From Polychytrium aggregatum (Eukaryota > Chytridiomycota > Chytridiomycetes > Polychytriales), in NCBI RefSeq assembly GCF_025602895.1, contig NW_026516551.1, forward strand, positions 1 through 23,568: 23,568 nucleotides of DNA, written 5' to 3'. Below the pieces are notes generated by a model. The model made no database searches. It had not been told where the DNA came from and worked only from the letters and a program-made list of their open reading frames with translations. Positions 1-10,500 of this stretch are shown here, in pieces. Each line of letters begins with the position of its first letter. Within the stretch, counting starts at the first letter, position 1. Position numbers and translations under genes: made by a program.

Positions 1-2817
1 TTGCCAAAGCCGGGGAAAGTCTATCCTTTGTCCCCGGCCGAGGAATCTGCTCTTTCGGAGTATCTGACCACGCCCTCGCACGTGGTTGGATCTCCAAATC
101 CTCTTCTCCCGTTGGTGCTCCCTGCTTCTTCGTGAAGAAGCCCAATGGTGGTCTTCGCCTTTGCGTCGACTACCGAGGCCTCAATGCCATCACGAAGAAG
201 AACCGTTACCCACTTCCCCTCTTCCAGGATTCTTCTGGATAAACTTTCTTCTGCCCGCGTCTTCTCACACCTCGACCTTCCTGATGCTTACCACTTGGTT
301 CGTGTCAAGAAGGGCGATGAGTGGAAGACTGCTTTTGTTTGCAAATCTGGCTCATTTGAGTACAATGTTATCCCCTTTGGTCTTTCGAATGCCCCCGCTG
401 CTTTTCAGTTTTTTATGAACGACATCTTCTCGGACCTCCTTGGTGTCTGTGTTGTCATTTATCTTGACGACATCCTGATCTTCTCAAAAGATCCCCAGGA
501 GCATGAGGAGCATGTTAAGCTTGTTCTCTCTCGCCTTCGTGAACACTCCCTTAAGGTCAATCCGGCCAAGTGTTCTTTTGACCTTTCTGAAGTTGACTTT
601 CTCGGCATGATCATTTCTGCCGATGGCATCAAAATGGACCCTGCCAAGGTCGAGGCCGTTTCCCTTTGGCCTGTTCCCTCTTCTGCTCGCGATATCCAAG
701 TCTTTATTGGTTTCGCAAACTTTTACCGCCGCTTCGTCAAGGACTTTTCCGCACTTGCTCGTCCTTTGACTTCCCTCACTACCAAATCCTCCACCTTCTC
801 TTGGTCTCCCGAGGCCCAAGAGGCTTTTGATTCTCTTAAACTTTCCTTCACTTCCGCACCTATTCTTCGATACTTTGATTTCTCTAAACCCGCTGTCATC
901 GAGCCCGATGCTTCTGACTTTGCTTTGGGTGCCGTCCTTTCTCAGTTTGACCCTGACGGCGCTCTTCACCCCGTTGCTTTTCACTCTCGGCAATTCCGTC
1001 CCGCCGAGGTGAATTATGACACTCACGACAAAGAGCTCCTCGCCATTGTCGATTCCTTTACCGCCTGGCGTCATTACTTGATGGCTGCCGACCCTGATAT
1101 TCCCACTCTTGTTTTCTCTGATCATCAGAACCTTACCCGGTTCACTGCCGCTTCTCAACTTTCTCGCCGCCAGTTCCGGTGGGCCCAATTCCTTTCTGAC
1201 TTTGCTTTTCGCATTTACCACCGCCCTGGTCGTCTCAACACCAAAGCCGATGCTCTCAGTCGCCGTTCTGACTTTGAGATAAAGCCTGGTGACTCCCTCC
1301 ACTCCACCAACTTCCTTCAGCTGTTCGAGTCTATTTCTCTCGACAGCATCACTGTTATCGGCTCGAATCCCGACTTTCTTTCCGAGATTCGAGCTGCCAC
1401 CCTTTCTTGTTCCCTCCTTTCTGACTTTAACGCCAAACGTCTTGATGGCGATTACTCCTTCCGTGACGGTCTCCTTTACTTTAAAGACCTGATCGTTGTC
1501 CCTTCCCCCGAGCTCCAGCTCAAAGTGTTTGAGCAACGTCACTGCTCCGCTGCCGCTGGTCACTTTGGTCTTGCCAAGACCGTTGAGCTCGTCTCCCGGG
1601 ACTTTCACTGGCCCCGGCTTCGTAAGTCTGTGCGTCGCTTCATTGCTAATTGTGAAGCGTGCCAGCGAGCCAAGCCGTCCCGTCACTCCCCTTATGGTTT
1701 ACTTCATCCTCTCCCCGTTCCTTCCGAACGTTGGTGGGACCTGTCGATGGACTTCATCACGGATCTCCCACCTTCGAACGGTTTTGACTCGATCTTCGTG
1801 GTTAAGGACCGCCTGTCCAAACAAGCACACTTTGTGCCCACCACGAAGACGGTTACAGGCGAGCAAACCGCCGAACTCTTCCTCTCCCACATCTTCCGCT
1901 TGCATGGTTGTCCCCGGTCTATTGTTTCGGACCGAGGAACTCAGTTTACTTCGGCCTTCTGGAGGCGCTTCAATGAGCTTCTGAAGACGAAGATTTCCCT
2001 TTCTTCTGCCTTCCACCCCGAGACCGACGGTTCGACCGAGGTTCTCAACCAGGTCATCGAGCAGTATTTGCGTATCCATTGCAATTACCTGCAAGACGAC
2101 TGGACCCTTCACCTTCCCCTTGCCGAGTTCACTTACAACAACTCGGAAAACACCTCCACTGGCATGACTCCCTTCTTTGCAGTCCATGGCCATCACCCCA
2201 TTTTCGATCCCTCTATCATTCGTGATCCCTCTGTTGTGCCCTCTGCCGAAGAACGTGTCGACCGACTTCAGACCGTTCTCGAGGATCTCAAGGCCAACCT
2301 CCGGGTTGCCCAAGAGTCCTACACTGTGCAGGCCAACAAATCCCGTCTCCCCACTCCCGACATCTCCGTTGGCGACCTCGTTTTTCTGGATCGTCGCCAC
2401 ATTCGCACCCTTCGTCCCTCCAACAAGCTTGACCAGAAAAAGCTTGGCCCCTTTAAAGTTCTTCGCCGCATCAACCCCGTTGCCTTTGAGCTTAAACTCC
2501 CTTCCACACTTAAAGTTCACCCCGTTTTCCATGTATCCCTCCTTGAACCCCGAACGAAGGACATTGTTCCCGAGTTCACCCAACCAGAACCACCTCCCAT
2601 TCTTGTTAACTCCCAGGAAGAGTTTGAGGTCGAGACTGTTCTCGATTCTCGGCTCTTCCGTGGTCGCTTACAGTACTTGGTTCAGTGGAAGGGCTATTCC
2701 GAGACTGACCGGTCTTGGGAGCCCGCTGCCAATGTTTCCCACGCCACTGATCTTGTTGCTGACTTCCACCTTCGCTATCCCTCAAAGCCGAAGGCGACGT
2801 CCGGAGTTCGTCGCTAA
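1..2817 (+). pseudogene. pol: Pol polyprotein of B-I (RT-RNase H-integrase-chromodomain), frame-broken
   Basis: The polyprotein copies element RNA into DNA and integrates it. Reading starts mid-RT in frame 1 (1-65, YPLSPAEE), moves to frame 3 (66 to about 215, [18 protein letters not shown]) and returns to frame 1 from about 222 to the stop TAA at 2815-2817. The long uninterrupted stretch is 145-2817. In that stretch, with approximate residue numbers, I see RT VIYLDDIL (Asp pair 108-109) and RNase H DASDFALGA (254), with E296, D325 and D368. The integrase has an H-H-C-C zinc finger (465, 472, 502, 505) and a D535, D595, E631 triad with 35 residues between the last two. A chromodomain (825-875, LVQWKGYSETDRSWEP) ends the protein. 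The two frame breaks fit loss of 1 nt near 66 and of 2 nt near 205-225. They inactivate RT unless they are sequencing errors. Confidence 0.9.
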
Positions 2818-2829
2818 GGAAGGGGATGA
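2816..2829 (+). other. Polypurine tract of B-I
   Basis: AAGGAAGGGGATGA lies between the pol stop codon and the first TG of the 3' LTR. It is all purine except one T. This is the expected position of the plus-strand primer in reverse transcription, and it fixes the left boundary of the LTR. Confidence 0.75.
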
Positions 2830-3620
2830 TGTTAGGGATAGCTCCTGCTTGTTCTCCACTTTGACTGCACACTTGGCTATTCTTTTGCCTTTCTGTTTGT
2901 TTGTGTGTAGCCTTGCAGTTCCCCTCCGATTTTCCGCCTTTTGCCTGTCTTTTCCGCTCCTTCCGCACTTCCGTTTTCCCGCGCTGCTCCGCTTCCTTTG
3001 TCTTCTTCGCACGCGCCGGTTTGTTTGTGCACGCGCCTTGCTGCGATTGGTTGCAATTCGGCTGCCGGTCATGTGTCCCCCCACCGGTGACTCATGACCT
3101 GCCTGACCGCCCCGATCTCTTGTTCATCTCGCATGCATTTGCCCCAACCTTATACTTGACCAATCCGCTTCTTGGACGTTGAGTCACATTGCTTCGCCTT
3201 TGCACGTTTCTCCTGCCAGGTGCTTCGCTTTTGCTTGCGCCTCTCTCGCTTTGGTTCTCTGCCTGTCTCGGTGGTCCTTCTCGGCCCTCGTTCGTGCATC
3301 GCCCCCTTCGCCCTGCTCGATCGCCCACTTTTCCCTCCCTTGGCCGCCCTTCGCTGCCAAGTCCGGACTTGTCTATAAATAGCCTGACCCCCGCGATGTG
3401 TAGTCGAACCTTAGCGTTCAAAATAGGACTAAATAAAGTGCCTTCTACTTTATTCTCTGAGTGTTCCTCACGTCTCATTTCGAGACAAGTCTTATCTTGA
3501 ACGGATCTTTGCTTCCCTCGCTCCCTCTCCGAGTCCACTTCGGACTCTACCCTTGCTTTCCCTGAGCTCACTTCGAGCTCACTTCTTCTTTTGCCGTTGA
3601 GTCCCCTTTGGACTCTAACA
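2830..3620 (+). repeat. 3' LTR of B-I (791 bp)
   Basis: The LTR starts TGTTAGGG and ends CTCTAACA, and it is nearly identical to 20876-21666. Visible in order are an inverted CCAAT box (3046-3050), two perfect TGA(C/G)TCA sites (3088-3094 and 3180-3186), CCAAT (3160-3164), a TATAAATA box (3374-3381), the 12-nt self-primer AGCGTTCAAAAT (3413-3424) and AATAAA (3432-3437). Four short hairpins follow (3472-3486, 3531-3547, 3564-3580, 3599-3615). U3, R and U5 can thus be laid out, with the RNA start predicted at about 3413. Confidence 0.93.
3374..3381 (+). promoter_or_regulatory. TATA box of the B-I LTR
   Basis: TATAAATA is the only strong TATA match in this LTR and is conserved at the same place in B-II (21420-21427). 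It lies 39 nt upstream of the 12-nt self-primer that should begin the RNA, a plausible TATA-to-start distance for a fungal-type RNA polymerase II promoter. Confidence 0.65.
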
Positions 3621-3810
3621 GGCGGCTTGCGCCACCATGCACCTCTCGCACGACGCACAACACTTGGTTTGTTTCTCCTTCGGGGGAGGGGGCGAGGTGA
3701 ACTTCCTCTGGAGACGCGTGGACTGCATTGAGCAATCCACGGCGTTGGTCTCCTACTAGGGCTCCAGAGCCACCTAGTAGGGTCGGCCGTTTCCCGACTT
3801 CATGGGGCAC
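3621..3810 (-). pseudogene. pol: Start of A-I pol, truncated by B-I
   Basis: The first 63 codons of the pol frame are the same as in A-II. They include the overlap with gag but stop well before the protease motif. At 3620 the frame runs into the B-I LTR and ends after 17 foreign residues. This piece cannot encode any Pol enzyme. It is useful because it places the B-I insertion precisely within A pol. Confidence 0.85.
3752..3795 (-). promoter_or_regulatory. -1 frameshift signal at A-I gag-pol overlap
   Basis: The heptamer G GGA AAC (3789-3795 on the minus strand) is in the correct gag phase. A 7-nt spacer follows, then a stem-loop (3781-3752) pairing CCTACTAG with CTAGTAGG, a 2-nt bulge and an inner GGCT/AGCC helix with loop CTGG. 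It is identical to the copies in A-II and A-III. Confidence 0.8.
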
Positions 3811-4595
3811 TCCTTGGCCTGGTGTCCCGGTCGGTGACAGAAGAAGCAGGAACCATGGCGGAGGTCCTCCTGCTTCTGTCTGTCCTTGGGGGAGACAGTG
3901 GCAGCTTGCTGGAACCGGGAGCGGGGAGGGCCACGAGCCTCCATGGCGTTGACGTCAACGTCCATGGGCTCAGGCATGGGTCTTGCGGGCGGGGCCGGGC
4001 GAGGCGGACGGGCTGGGACGTGATGAGACCGATGGCCGCCTGCCAGCTGCGGGTAGAACTGGCGGCCATGGTACTGGACGTTGTCGAGGTTCTCGGCAAC
4101 GTCCATCATCACGTCCAGGGACTTGCGGGCATCAGGGTTGCTGGCGATGTACTCTCTGATCTTGGGCTTGAGGCCCTTCTGGAAGAGGTACATCGCATCA
4201 GCAGAGCCCAGCTCCTCAATCTGGGAGGAGAGGTCTTCAAACTCCTCGATGTAGCGGGTCACAGAACCACGCTGCACGAGAGAGTATAGCTTGTCACGGG
4301 CAATGAGTTCAGCATTGGGGCTGCCGAAGCGGCGACGGAGGCGGTCCTTGAAGTCGTCAAACACACCTTCGCTCTGCTCGTCGAACCCTTGGCGGCGGTA
4401 CCAACGGTACGCCTGGTCCTTTAAGCAGAGCTTGGCGGCGACGATGTGGTGGGTGGGGGCGACTTGGGCAGCATCGAGGTAGTCCTCGAGTTGCTGCAGC
4501 CAGTCCTCCACCGAGGAGGAGCGGCTCTTCCCAGTAAACACTGGGGCACGGAAGGTCTTGAGGAAGGCTTCCGGAAGTGGGCGGGGGTTGCTCAT
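3774..4595 (-). CDS. gag: Gag of element A-I
   Basis: Complete 273-residue Gag, the structural protein that forms the retrotransposon particle and binds its RNA. It starts with ATG at 4595 and ends with TAG. The body resembles Ty3/gypsy Gag ([34 protein letters not shown]). A proline-rich stretch follows at about residues 190-215, and a CCHC zinc knuckle with C250, C253, H258 and C263 ([14 protein letters not shown]) ends the protein. The sequence is identical to the Gag of A-II and A-III. The gene is intact, although its pol is destroyed by B-I, so any transcript from the A-I LTR could still supply Gag. Confidence 0.92.
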   Translation of the reverse strand: MSNPRPLPEAFLKTFRAPVFTGKSRSSSVEDWLQQLEDYLDAAQVAPTHHIVAAKLCLKDQAYRWYRRQGFDEQSEGVFDDFKDRLRRRFGSPNAELIARDKLYSLVQRGSVTRYIEEFEDLSSQIEELGSADAMYLFQKGLKPKIREYIASNPDARKSLDVMMDVAENLDNVQYHGRQFYPQLAGGHRSHHVPARPPRPAPPARPMPEPMDVDVNAMEARGPPRSRFQQAATVSPKDRQKQEDLRHGSCFFCHRPGHQAKECPMKSGNGRPY

Positions 4596-4705
4596 GGCAG
4601 GGGCAGGCTCCAGGGACAGAGAGGAGAGTCGGTCGGCAAGAGAGGCGGGATCCAGCTTGAGGATCTAGAAAGAGGACAAACAGGACGAAAACAAGACGAG
4701 GATTT

Positions 4706-4717
4706 CCGATGCTACCA
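4706..4717 (-). other. tRNA primer-binding site of A-I
   Basis: Directly after the 5' LTR the sense strand reads TGGTAGCATCGG. The first eight bases, TGGTAGCA, would pair with a tRNA ending UGCUACCA, the usual 3' end of eukaryotic initiator tRNA-Met. The tRNA identity is inferred. The position and the TGG start are seen directly. Confidence 0.65.
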
Positions 4718-5026
4718 TGTAACGTCCACTACTGGGACGTTGGGGCAAGACGGGGAGGGAGGGGGTACAAGACAAGACAGGACGGGGCAGAACAGGGCGG
4801 TGCTAGGCTACTCTAGCGGACGGGTGAGCTCGGGGAGCACTTACGTTTATTCACGATAAAACCGAACTCCAGACAAACGGGGGGAACGGGGGCAACCCGC
4901 AGGTATACCCTGCGGTGGCCTGCCTGCGGTGCGTGAAAACGCAAAGCGCAGCACAGGTCACGACCCACTGCGCCGCGCAGTACGCGCAGTACGCGCAGCA
5001 CAGCGTCGGAGATACCATCTCCTACA
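4718..5026 (-). repeat. 5' LTR of A-I (309 bp)
   Basis: On the sense strand it begins TGTAGGAGATGG and ends GGACGTTACA. It is the same, as far as I can read by eye, as the LTRs at 7267-7575, 12425-12733 and 18669-18977. It abuts fibre-gene sequence at 5027. Confidence 0.95.
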
Positions 5027-7266
5027 GGAAGCGTCTGGCCCATCAGCAACACCCGGTCGCCGGACTGCAGCGTCACTCCATCGATGACCGAGACGGGGCT
5101 GGTGAGGTCAACGTTCGAGTCGGCAGCGACAGAGACCGATTGCTTGACATTCAGGCCCCTCGCCACGGCATCGACATAACCCTTGGTCGCCGAGTCCGAC
5201 GACAGGATGGGGTCGGGGACGTTGGTCAGCCGGGTGACCGACTTGAGATCCATCACACCACTCACGACACTGAAATCACTGGTCGCCAGCCCGCCCGAGA
5301 GCTCGAGTACGTTGCTGGTGTTGGTCAAGGCGATGGTGTTTGTGGGGCTGGTCGTGTCCTGGATGTGCAAGGGGGATGCCACCACCGAGAGCGTCAGGGG
5401 CGATGGACAACTCAAAGTCAATGGCTGGTCAAAGGCCAGCTGGTTTGCACTGAACTGGATGGTACCCCCCGACGGGGCAATAAAGGACGGGCAGGTGAGC
5501 GAAGTGGCAATCGACACAGGGGCACCCGTCAGAGCCAGTGATGCATTAGCAGGGGTGGTGATGGATGTGACGTTCTGGATGGCGGACGAGTTGATCTCGA
5601 TGCCGCTCTCGATCACCAGCGGCACATTGCACTGGACCGTAGAGCCTCCGGTGCTAGTGGAGAGCTGAGCCCCGCCGGAAAAGACAATGGAGCTGGGCAG
5701 AGAGAGATTGGGGCAGATGGCACGGGCATTGGCAATGTCAAAGAGAATGGACAGATCGTTGCCGGGGGTAGTGGTGTCGATCCATGCAATCCCCGGATTC
5801 GGCGTGCTGGTGATGAGCCGGAGACTCTTGGTCTGGATGGAAGTAGACGGGTCAAAGGAGACAAAGGTAAAGACGTTGCTCGGGATGGAGAGGGTGTCTG
5901 CGGTGATGGTCAGCTCGGAGCCGACGATAACCGAGGTATCGACACTGAATGCACCGACCCGAGCCAAGTTCCCGAGACTCAACACATCGCTGCTGGCCGA
6001 GAGCACGACACCGCTGGTTCCAAAGATGAGCTGGCCGCCGACGATCTGCAGGTCTCTGTTGAGCAGCTGCAACCCGACCCCATCCGGTGCAGTGGGTCCC
6101 GCTGGATTCCACGAGTTGATGGCCATGAGCTGCCGACCAGCGTCAAACCATGGGCCATTGGCATTGATCTTGGAGCCATCGGATGCGAGTAGGAAGTTTG
6201 CAGCGAGCGAAGACGACCCTGTGCCTCCATAAGCGAGTCCGACGGCCTGGCCCTGCCATTTTCCCGCGGTGATGGTGCCGACGGCATCGAGATGGGTGAT
6301 GGAGGAGACAGAGAGGGTGCCGCCGGAAAGCGTCAGGCCCTCGCCGGCAAAGGTGTCTGCAACCCGCAGACCGCTTGGAGCAGCAATCAGCGACGAATCC
6401 TGGACCTGCACCGAGAGCTGCTTGCCGGAAGCGACGAGACCATTGCCGGCCACAGCCAAGCTGTCCCCCGACGAGCACTGGTGAACGCCCGACGAATCCA
6501 CCAGCCATGATGTATTCCCATACTGCGTGCCGGACTGGATGTAGACCAGAGTCTGGTTGGGCAGCGCAGCCGGGTTGTCGACATACATGTTGGTGGAGAG
6601 CGTCTGGACGGTCAGGATCTGGCTGGTGGCTGCACAAAAGATGGTCTGGCCGAGGAGGACGACGACCGAGTCGATGCTAAACTGGACGTAATAGTACTGG
6701 TTGGTGTTGGTGTCGAGAGTGGGTGCGGTGGCAATGTAGTAGTCTGCCGTCTGTCTCGATGCGATCCCGTTGCTGACCCAGTTCTGCAGATACGAGAGCG
6801 GCACGGCATCGGTCGGATCGGTTGGGGTCGGCAGGCCCGTCAGCGTCCCTCCGCCCCCGATGGCCAGTTTCGATCCACTCTGGGTGAGGGTCTGGCCCTG
6901 GATGTAGAGAGTGGTGCATCCGAGGGTCTGGGACTGGACCGAGTTGGCCGAGACGGCATCGGCAAAGTAGCTCTCGATCTGGACCTTGGGGATATCAAGG
7001 GTGCCGTCGTCTCGAGCGGTCCAGATGGTCTGTCCGTTGCGCACGAATGCGGTGGAATTGGTGCTGTCCACCAAAGACGAGTGGGTCATGGCGAGAGTGT
7101 CGGTTTGCACCTGCTGGGCCTGAATGGTGCCGCTCACAGTCTCGCTACCGGTGACGGTCAGGGTGGCCACTTTGACTTCCTCGGTCTCGAAATACCCGCT
7201 GGCAATGGCCCCTATCTGCACGAGCACCCAAGTAGATGTGTCGATTGGAGGTGTCAGTGCAGTGAC
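5027..7266 (-). pseudogene. Fibre-like virion protein, C-terminal part, cut by A-II and A-I
   Basis: Continuation of the gene that starts at 14841. Dropping A-II and one GTGAC copy keeps the frame (codon position 2 at 12734, position 3 at 7261). This part has about 745 codons and no stop before A-I cuts it at 5026, so the true C-terminus is outside the window. It is rich in Ser, Thr, Gly and short beta-prone repeats typical of phage and giant-virus fibres. It holds a GTITAGKWQG...AYGGTG module (about 6215-6280), an LTGLPTPTDPTDAVPLSYLQ module (about 6780-6840) and a SATKGYVDAVARGLNV module (about 5150-5200). The likely role is a trimeric surface fibre or adhesin. That is inferred from repeat style, not from a named family. 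The open frame runs 68 codons into the A-I LTR. Confidence 0.8.
7262..7266. repeat. Target-site duplication of A-II, left copy (GTGAC)
   Basis: GTGAC immediately left of A-II matches GTGAC at 12734-12738 immediately right of it. A 5-bp duplication is standard for Ty3/gypsy integrases. It shows that A-II arrived by a single integration into a continuous gene. Confidence 0.93.
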
Positions 7267-7575
7267 TGTAACGTCCACTACTGGGACGTTGGGGCAAGAC
7301 GGGGAGGGAGGGGGTACAAGACAAGACAGGACGGGGCAGAACAGGGCGGTGCTAGGCTACTCTAGCGGACGGGTGAGCTCGGGGAGCACTTACGTTTATT
7401 CACGATAAAACCGAACTCCAGACAAACGGGGGGAACGGGGGCAACCCGCAGGTATACCCTGCGGTGGCCTGCCTGCGGTGCGTGAAAACGCAAAGCGCAG
7501 CACAGGTCACGACCCACTGCGCCGCGCAGTACGCGCAGTACGCGCAGCACAGCGTCGGAGATACCATCTCCTACA
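7267..7575 (-). repeat. 3' LTR of A-II (309 bp)
   Basis: TGTAGG...GTTACA on the minus strand, apparently identical to the 5' LTR at 12425-12733. The pol stop codon (TAA, 7585-7587) lies only 9 bp from it, with a short purine run (GTGTGGGAG on the sense strand, 7576-7584) as the only candidate polypurine tract. Confidence 0.95.
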
Positions 7576-7584
7576 CTCCCACAC

Positions 7585-10500
7585 TTAAGAAGGCTTCCTG
7601 CGAGGAGCCCTGCGTGTGCTCTTTATTTGGGGCTCCTCGAGGTGTTTACCGTATTTACTCAGCTCCTCGGGTGCATGGGACAAGTCCTCCAGTGTTTGCC
7701 ATGTGTTGCCCGAGTGTGGGTAACCAACCCACTTGACATAAAACCGAAGTGACCCATCAGCCACTTTCTTGTGCCTCACGATCCTTTCGACTTCATATTC
7801 TTGAGTATAGTATTGTCCGAGGTCGTCTTCCAGTGGTGCGTCGTCCGGGACACCTTCGTCGGCGTCGGGGAACTGTGCTGGACTGCGGGTCGTGTGGCGA
7901 CGCAGCTTGGACACATGGAAGACAGGATGGAGCTTGCTTCCAGGTGGCAAGTCCAACAGGTAGTTGAGGGGACTGGGTCGGGCCGCTATCTTGAACGGTC
8001 CTCGGTACTTGGGCAACAACTTCTTTGACTGGGCTTCGGGGACCTTGATGTTGTCGGCGTCCAGGTAGACAAGGTCTCCAACTTCAAAGGAGACATCCTG
8101 GTGTCGGCGGTCGTAGTACTTCGCCATCACTTGTTGCGCATCCGTGAGCGCGTCGGCGATCATCTTGTGTCGGACTTGATGATCTTTGACAAAGGCACTT
8201 GGTTTGGGAGGCAATCCAGCCGTGGACTCGGTCAGTGTCAAGGAGGTGGGAACATCAGGCTGGAATCCGTAGAGCGCCTCAAAGGGGCTCAAGCCAGTTG
8301 TGCTCGACTTGGCGGTGTTGTATGCAAACTCTGCATGACTCAGCTGTATGTCCCAGTCGTCTTGGCTGGTCGAGGCGTATGTCCTCAGGTATTGCTCGAG
8401 GGTGCGGATCGTCCGCTCGGACTGTCCATCCGTTTGTTGGTGGTGCGAGGTTGACATGTTCAGCTTGGTGCCGAGATGGTCGAACAGACTTGTCCAAAAC
8501 AAGGAGGTGAATCGGGGGTCTCGATCACTGACGATGGACTTTGGGAGGCCGTGGTGCTTGAACACATGCTTGAAGAACAGCAGTGCAAGGTCAGGCGCGG
8601 AGCATGTCGTCTGGCACGGCACAAAGTGTGCCATCTTGCTGAACCTGTCGACAAAGACAGCGATTGCATCGTGGTCCAACTTGGTCGTCGGTAGATGCGT
8701 GATGAGATCCATGGACATGCTGGTCCAGGGGCGGTCGGGAACAGGCAGGGGTTGCAGCAATCCTTGCTCTCGGGTCGTGCGTGACTTGACCATCTTGCAG
8801 GTATGGCAGGACTCGATGTACTTCTCGACGGTGCGCTTCATTCCAGGCCAGTATGCGACTTTGGCCAGTCGGTCGTATGTCTTCTCGACTCCAAAGTGTC
8901 CAGCGAGGGGCGAGTCGTGGACCTCTTGGAGCAACTTGGTCTTCAACGACGGAATGTCCGGCACACAGACACGGCTGTCCTTCTTCAGGAGGAGCAGGCC
9001 ATCACGCACTGTGTACTCGGATGATTCGTCGTCCTTGGGGAGCTTAGACACCTTTCGGAACAGTTCTCCGAACTGTTTGTCGTTGGCGATGTTGTCTCGG
9101 ACAACATCCAGCATCGTGTTGTCGACACTGACAGTCGACTCGTACAGTGACGCCAATTGGTAGTCGGGGCGTCGGGACAGTGCGTCAGGCACCACATTGA
9201 GTTTGCCTTTCTGGTATACAACCTCGTAGTTGTACTCGGCGAGGAACTCCATCCATCGCGCTTGGCGTCGGCTCAGGTTCTTCTTGGTGTCGAGGTAACG
9301 CAGTGACTGGTGGTCCGTCACAATCTTGAAGGGCTTGGCGGTACCGTGGAGGTACACTCGGAACTTCTGCAGCGCGTAGATGATCGCAAGCTGCTCCTTC
9401 TCGTGCACGGGATAGTTGATCTCGTGTTGGGACAGTTTGCGCGACTCGAAGGCAACGGGCCTTCCCTCCTGCATCAAAACAGCTCCCACCGCAAAGTCGG
9501 AGGCGTCGGTGTGCACGGAGACATCCGTGTTCGGGTCGAACACAGCGAGGACAGGAGCGTTCGTCAAGGCGTGCTTGAGGGTCTCGAACGCTTGGCGTTG
9601 TGGGTGGTCCCACACGAAGGGGCACTCTTTGCGGAGTAGGTCTGTGAGTGGACCGGCAGTGCGCGCCAGATCGGGGATGAATCGGCGGTAGTAGTTGACG
9701 AGACCGAGAAACGACTGCACGTCAGAGACGCATGCGAGCGGCGGCCACTCGACCACAGACTTGACCTTGGCGGGGTCGACTTCGATTCCTCTTCCTGAGA
9801 CAACGTGTCCCAGGAACGGGACTTGATTCTTGAAGAACTCACACTTGGACAGTTTGGCATACAACTTGTGCTCGCGTAGCTTGGCCAGCACGCGGGCGAC
9901 ATGACCTTCATGGGTCGCTTCATCCTTGCTGTACACAAGGATATCATCCAGGTACACGATGACAGAGTTGTCGAGCTCTTGGCGGAACACATCGTTCATC
10001 AGCTGCATGAACGTGGCAGGTGCGTTCGTCAATCCGAACGGCAGCACTAGGAACTCGTACAGTCCGTAGCGAGTCCTGAAGGCGGTCTTGTGGACATCAT
10101 CCTCGTGGATGCGGATCTGATGGTAGCCTGAGCGGAGGTCTATCTTGCTAAAGACCTTTGCTCCACTCAGACGATCCATCAACTCGTCGATCCTGGGCAA
10201 CGGGTAGGTGTTCTTGATGGTCTGTTTGTTTAGTGCGCGATAGTCGACGCACATCCTGAGATCACCTTCTTTCTTCTTGACAAAGAGCACTGGTGCACCA
10301 TACGGTGACTGGCTCGGGCGGATGAACCCATGGGCGAGGAGGTCATCCAACTGGCGCTTGAGTTCGTCCATCTCCGTCAGCGACAGTTGGTACGTCGGTC
10401 TTGACGGAGGCGACGAGCCTGGTTCGATGTCGATGCGATGATCGACGGTGCGTTGGGGTGGCAGGCATTGTGGCAACTGGTCGGGGAATACGTCCTTGTA

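Larger units (their letters stand above)
1..3620 (+). mobile_element. Ty3/gypsy chromovirus B-I, 3' part, inserted in element A-I
   Basis: This is the 3' portion of an LTR retrotransposon: Pol (RT, RNase H, integrase, chromodomain), then a polypurine tract, then a 791-bp LTR with TG...CA ends. The left end lies outside the window. The right end is exact. After the LTR, family A pol sequence resumes at 3621, as can be read from the intact copy A-II near 11335. B-I therefore landed inside A-I, and the 3' half of its target duplication would be GGCGG (3621-3625). The 5' half is not visible. Its LTR differs from that of B-II by about 14 substitutions counted by eye, mostly C/T. Confidence 0.93.
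3621..5026 (-). mobile_element. Ty3/gypsy element A-I, 5' part, cut by B-I
   Basis: Leftward element carrying its 5' LTR (4718-5026), PBS, gag and the first 63 codons of pol before B-I interrupts it at 3620/3621. The rest of pol and the 3' LTR must lie left of the window. It looks identical to the corresponding part of A-II. It is inserted in the fibre-like gene. The base pairs next to its 5' LTR, GGAAG (5027-5031), would be one half of its target duplication. Confidence 0.93.

Noticed and set aside
484..1686. Long antisense ORF (400 codons) opposite B-I pol
   Set aside because: Shadow of the pyrimidine-rich codons of pol; no motif, and the sense frame has all RT, RNase H and integrase residues. 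The same holds for 1699-2583 (-).
2177..3097. ORF of 306 codons crossing from B-I pol into the LTR
   Set aside because: Alternative frame of the integrase end and LTR with Ser/Pro/Leu-rich low-complexity translation.
4446..4859. 137-codon ORF antisense to gag, repeated three times (also 12153-12566 and 18836-19249)
   Set aside because: It repeats only because gag and LTR repeat; the translation has no motif and it spans the LTR boundary.
4813..5026. C-terminal domain of the fibre gene
   Set aside because: This part is LTR sequence of A-I, found at all four A LTRs.
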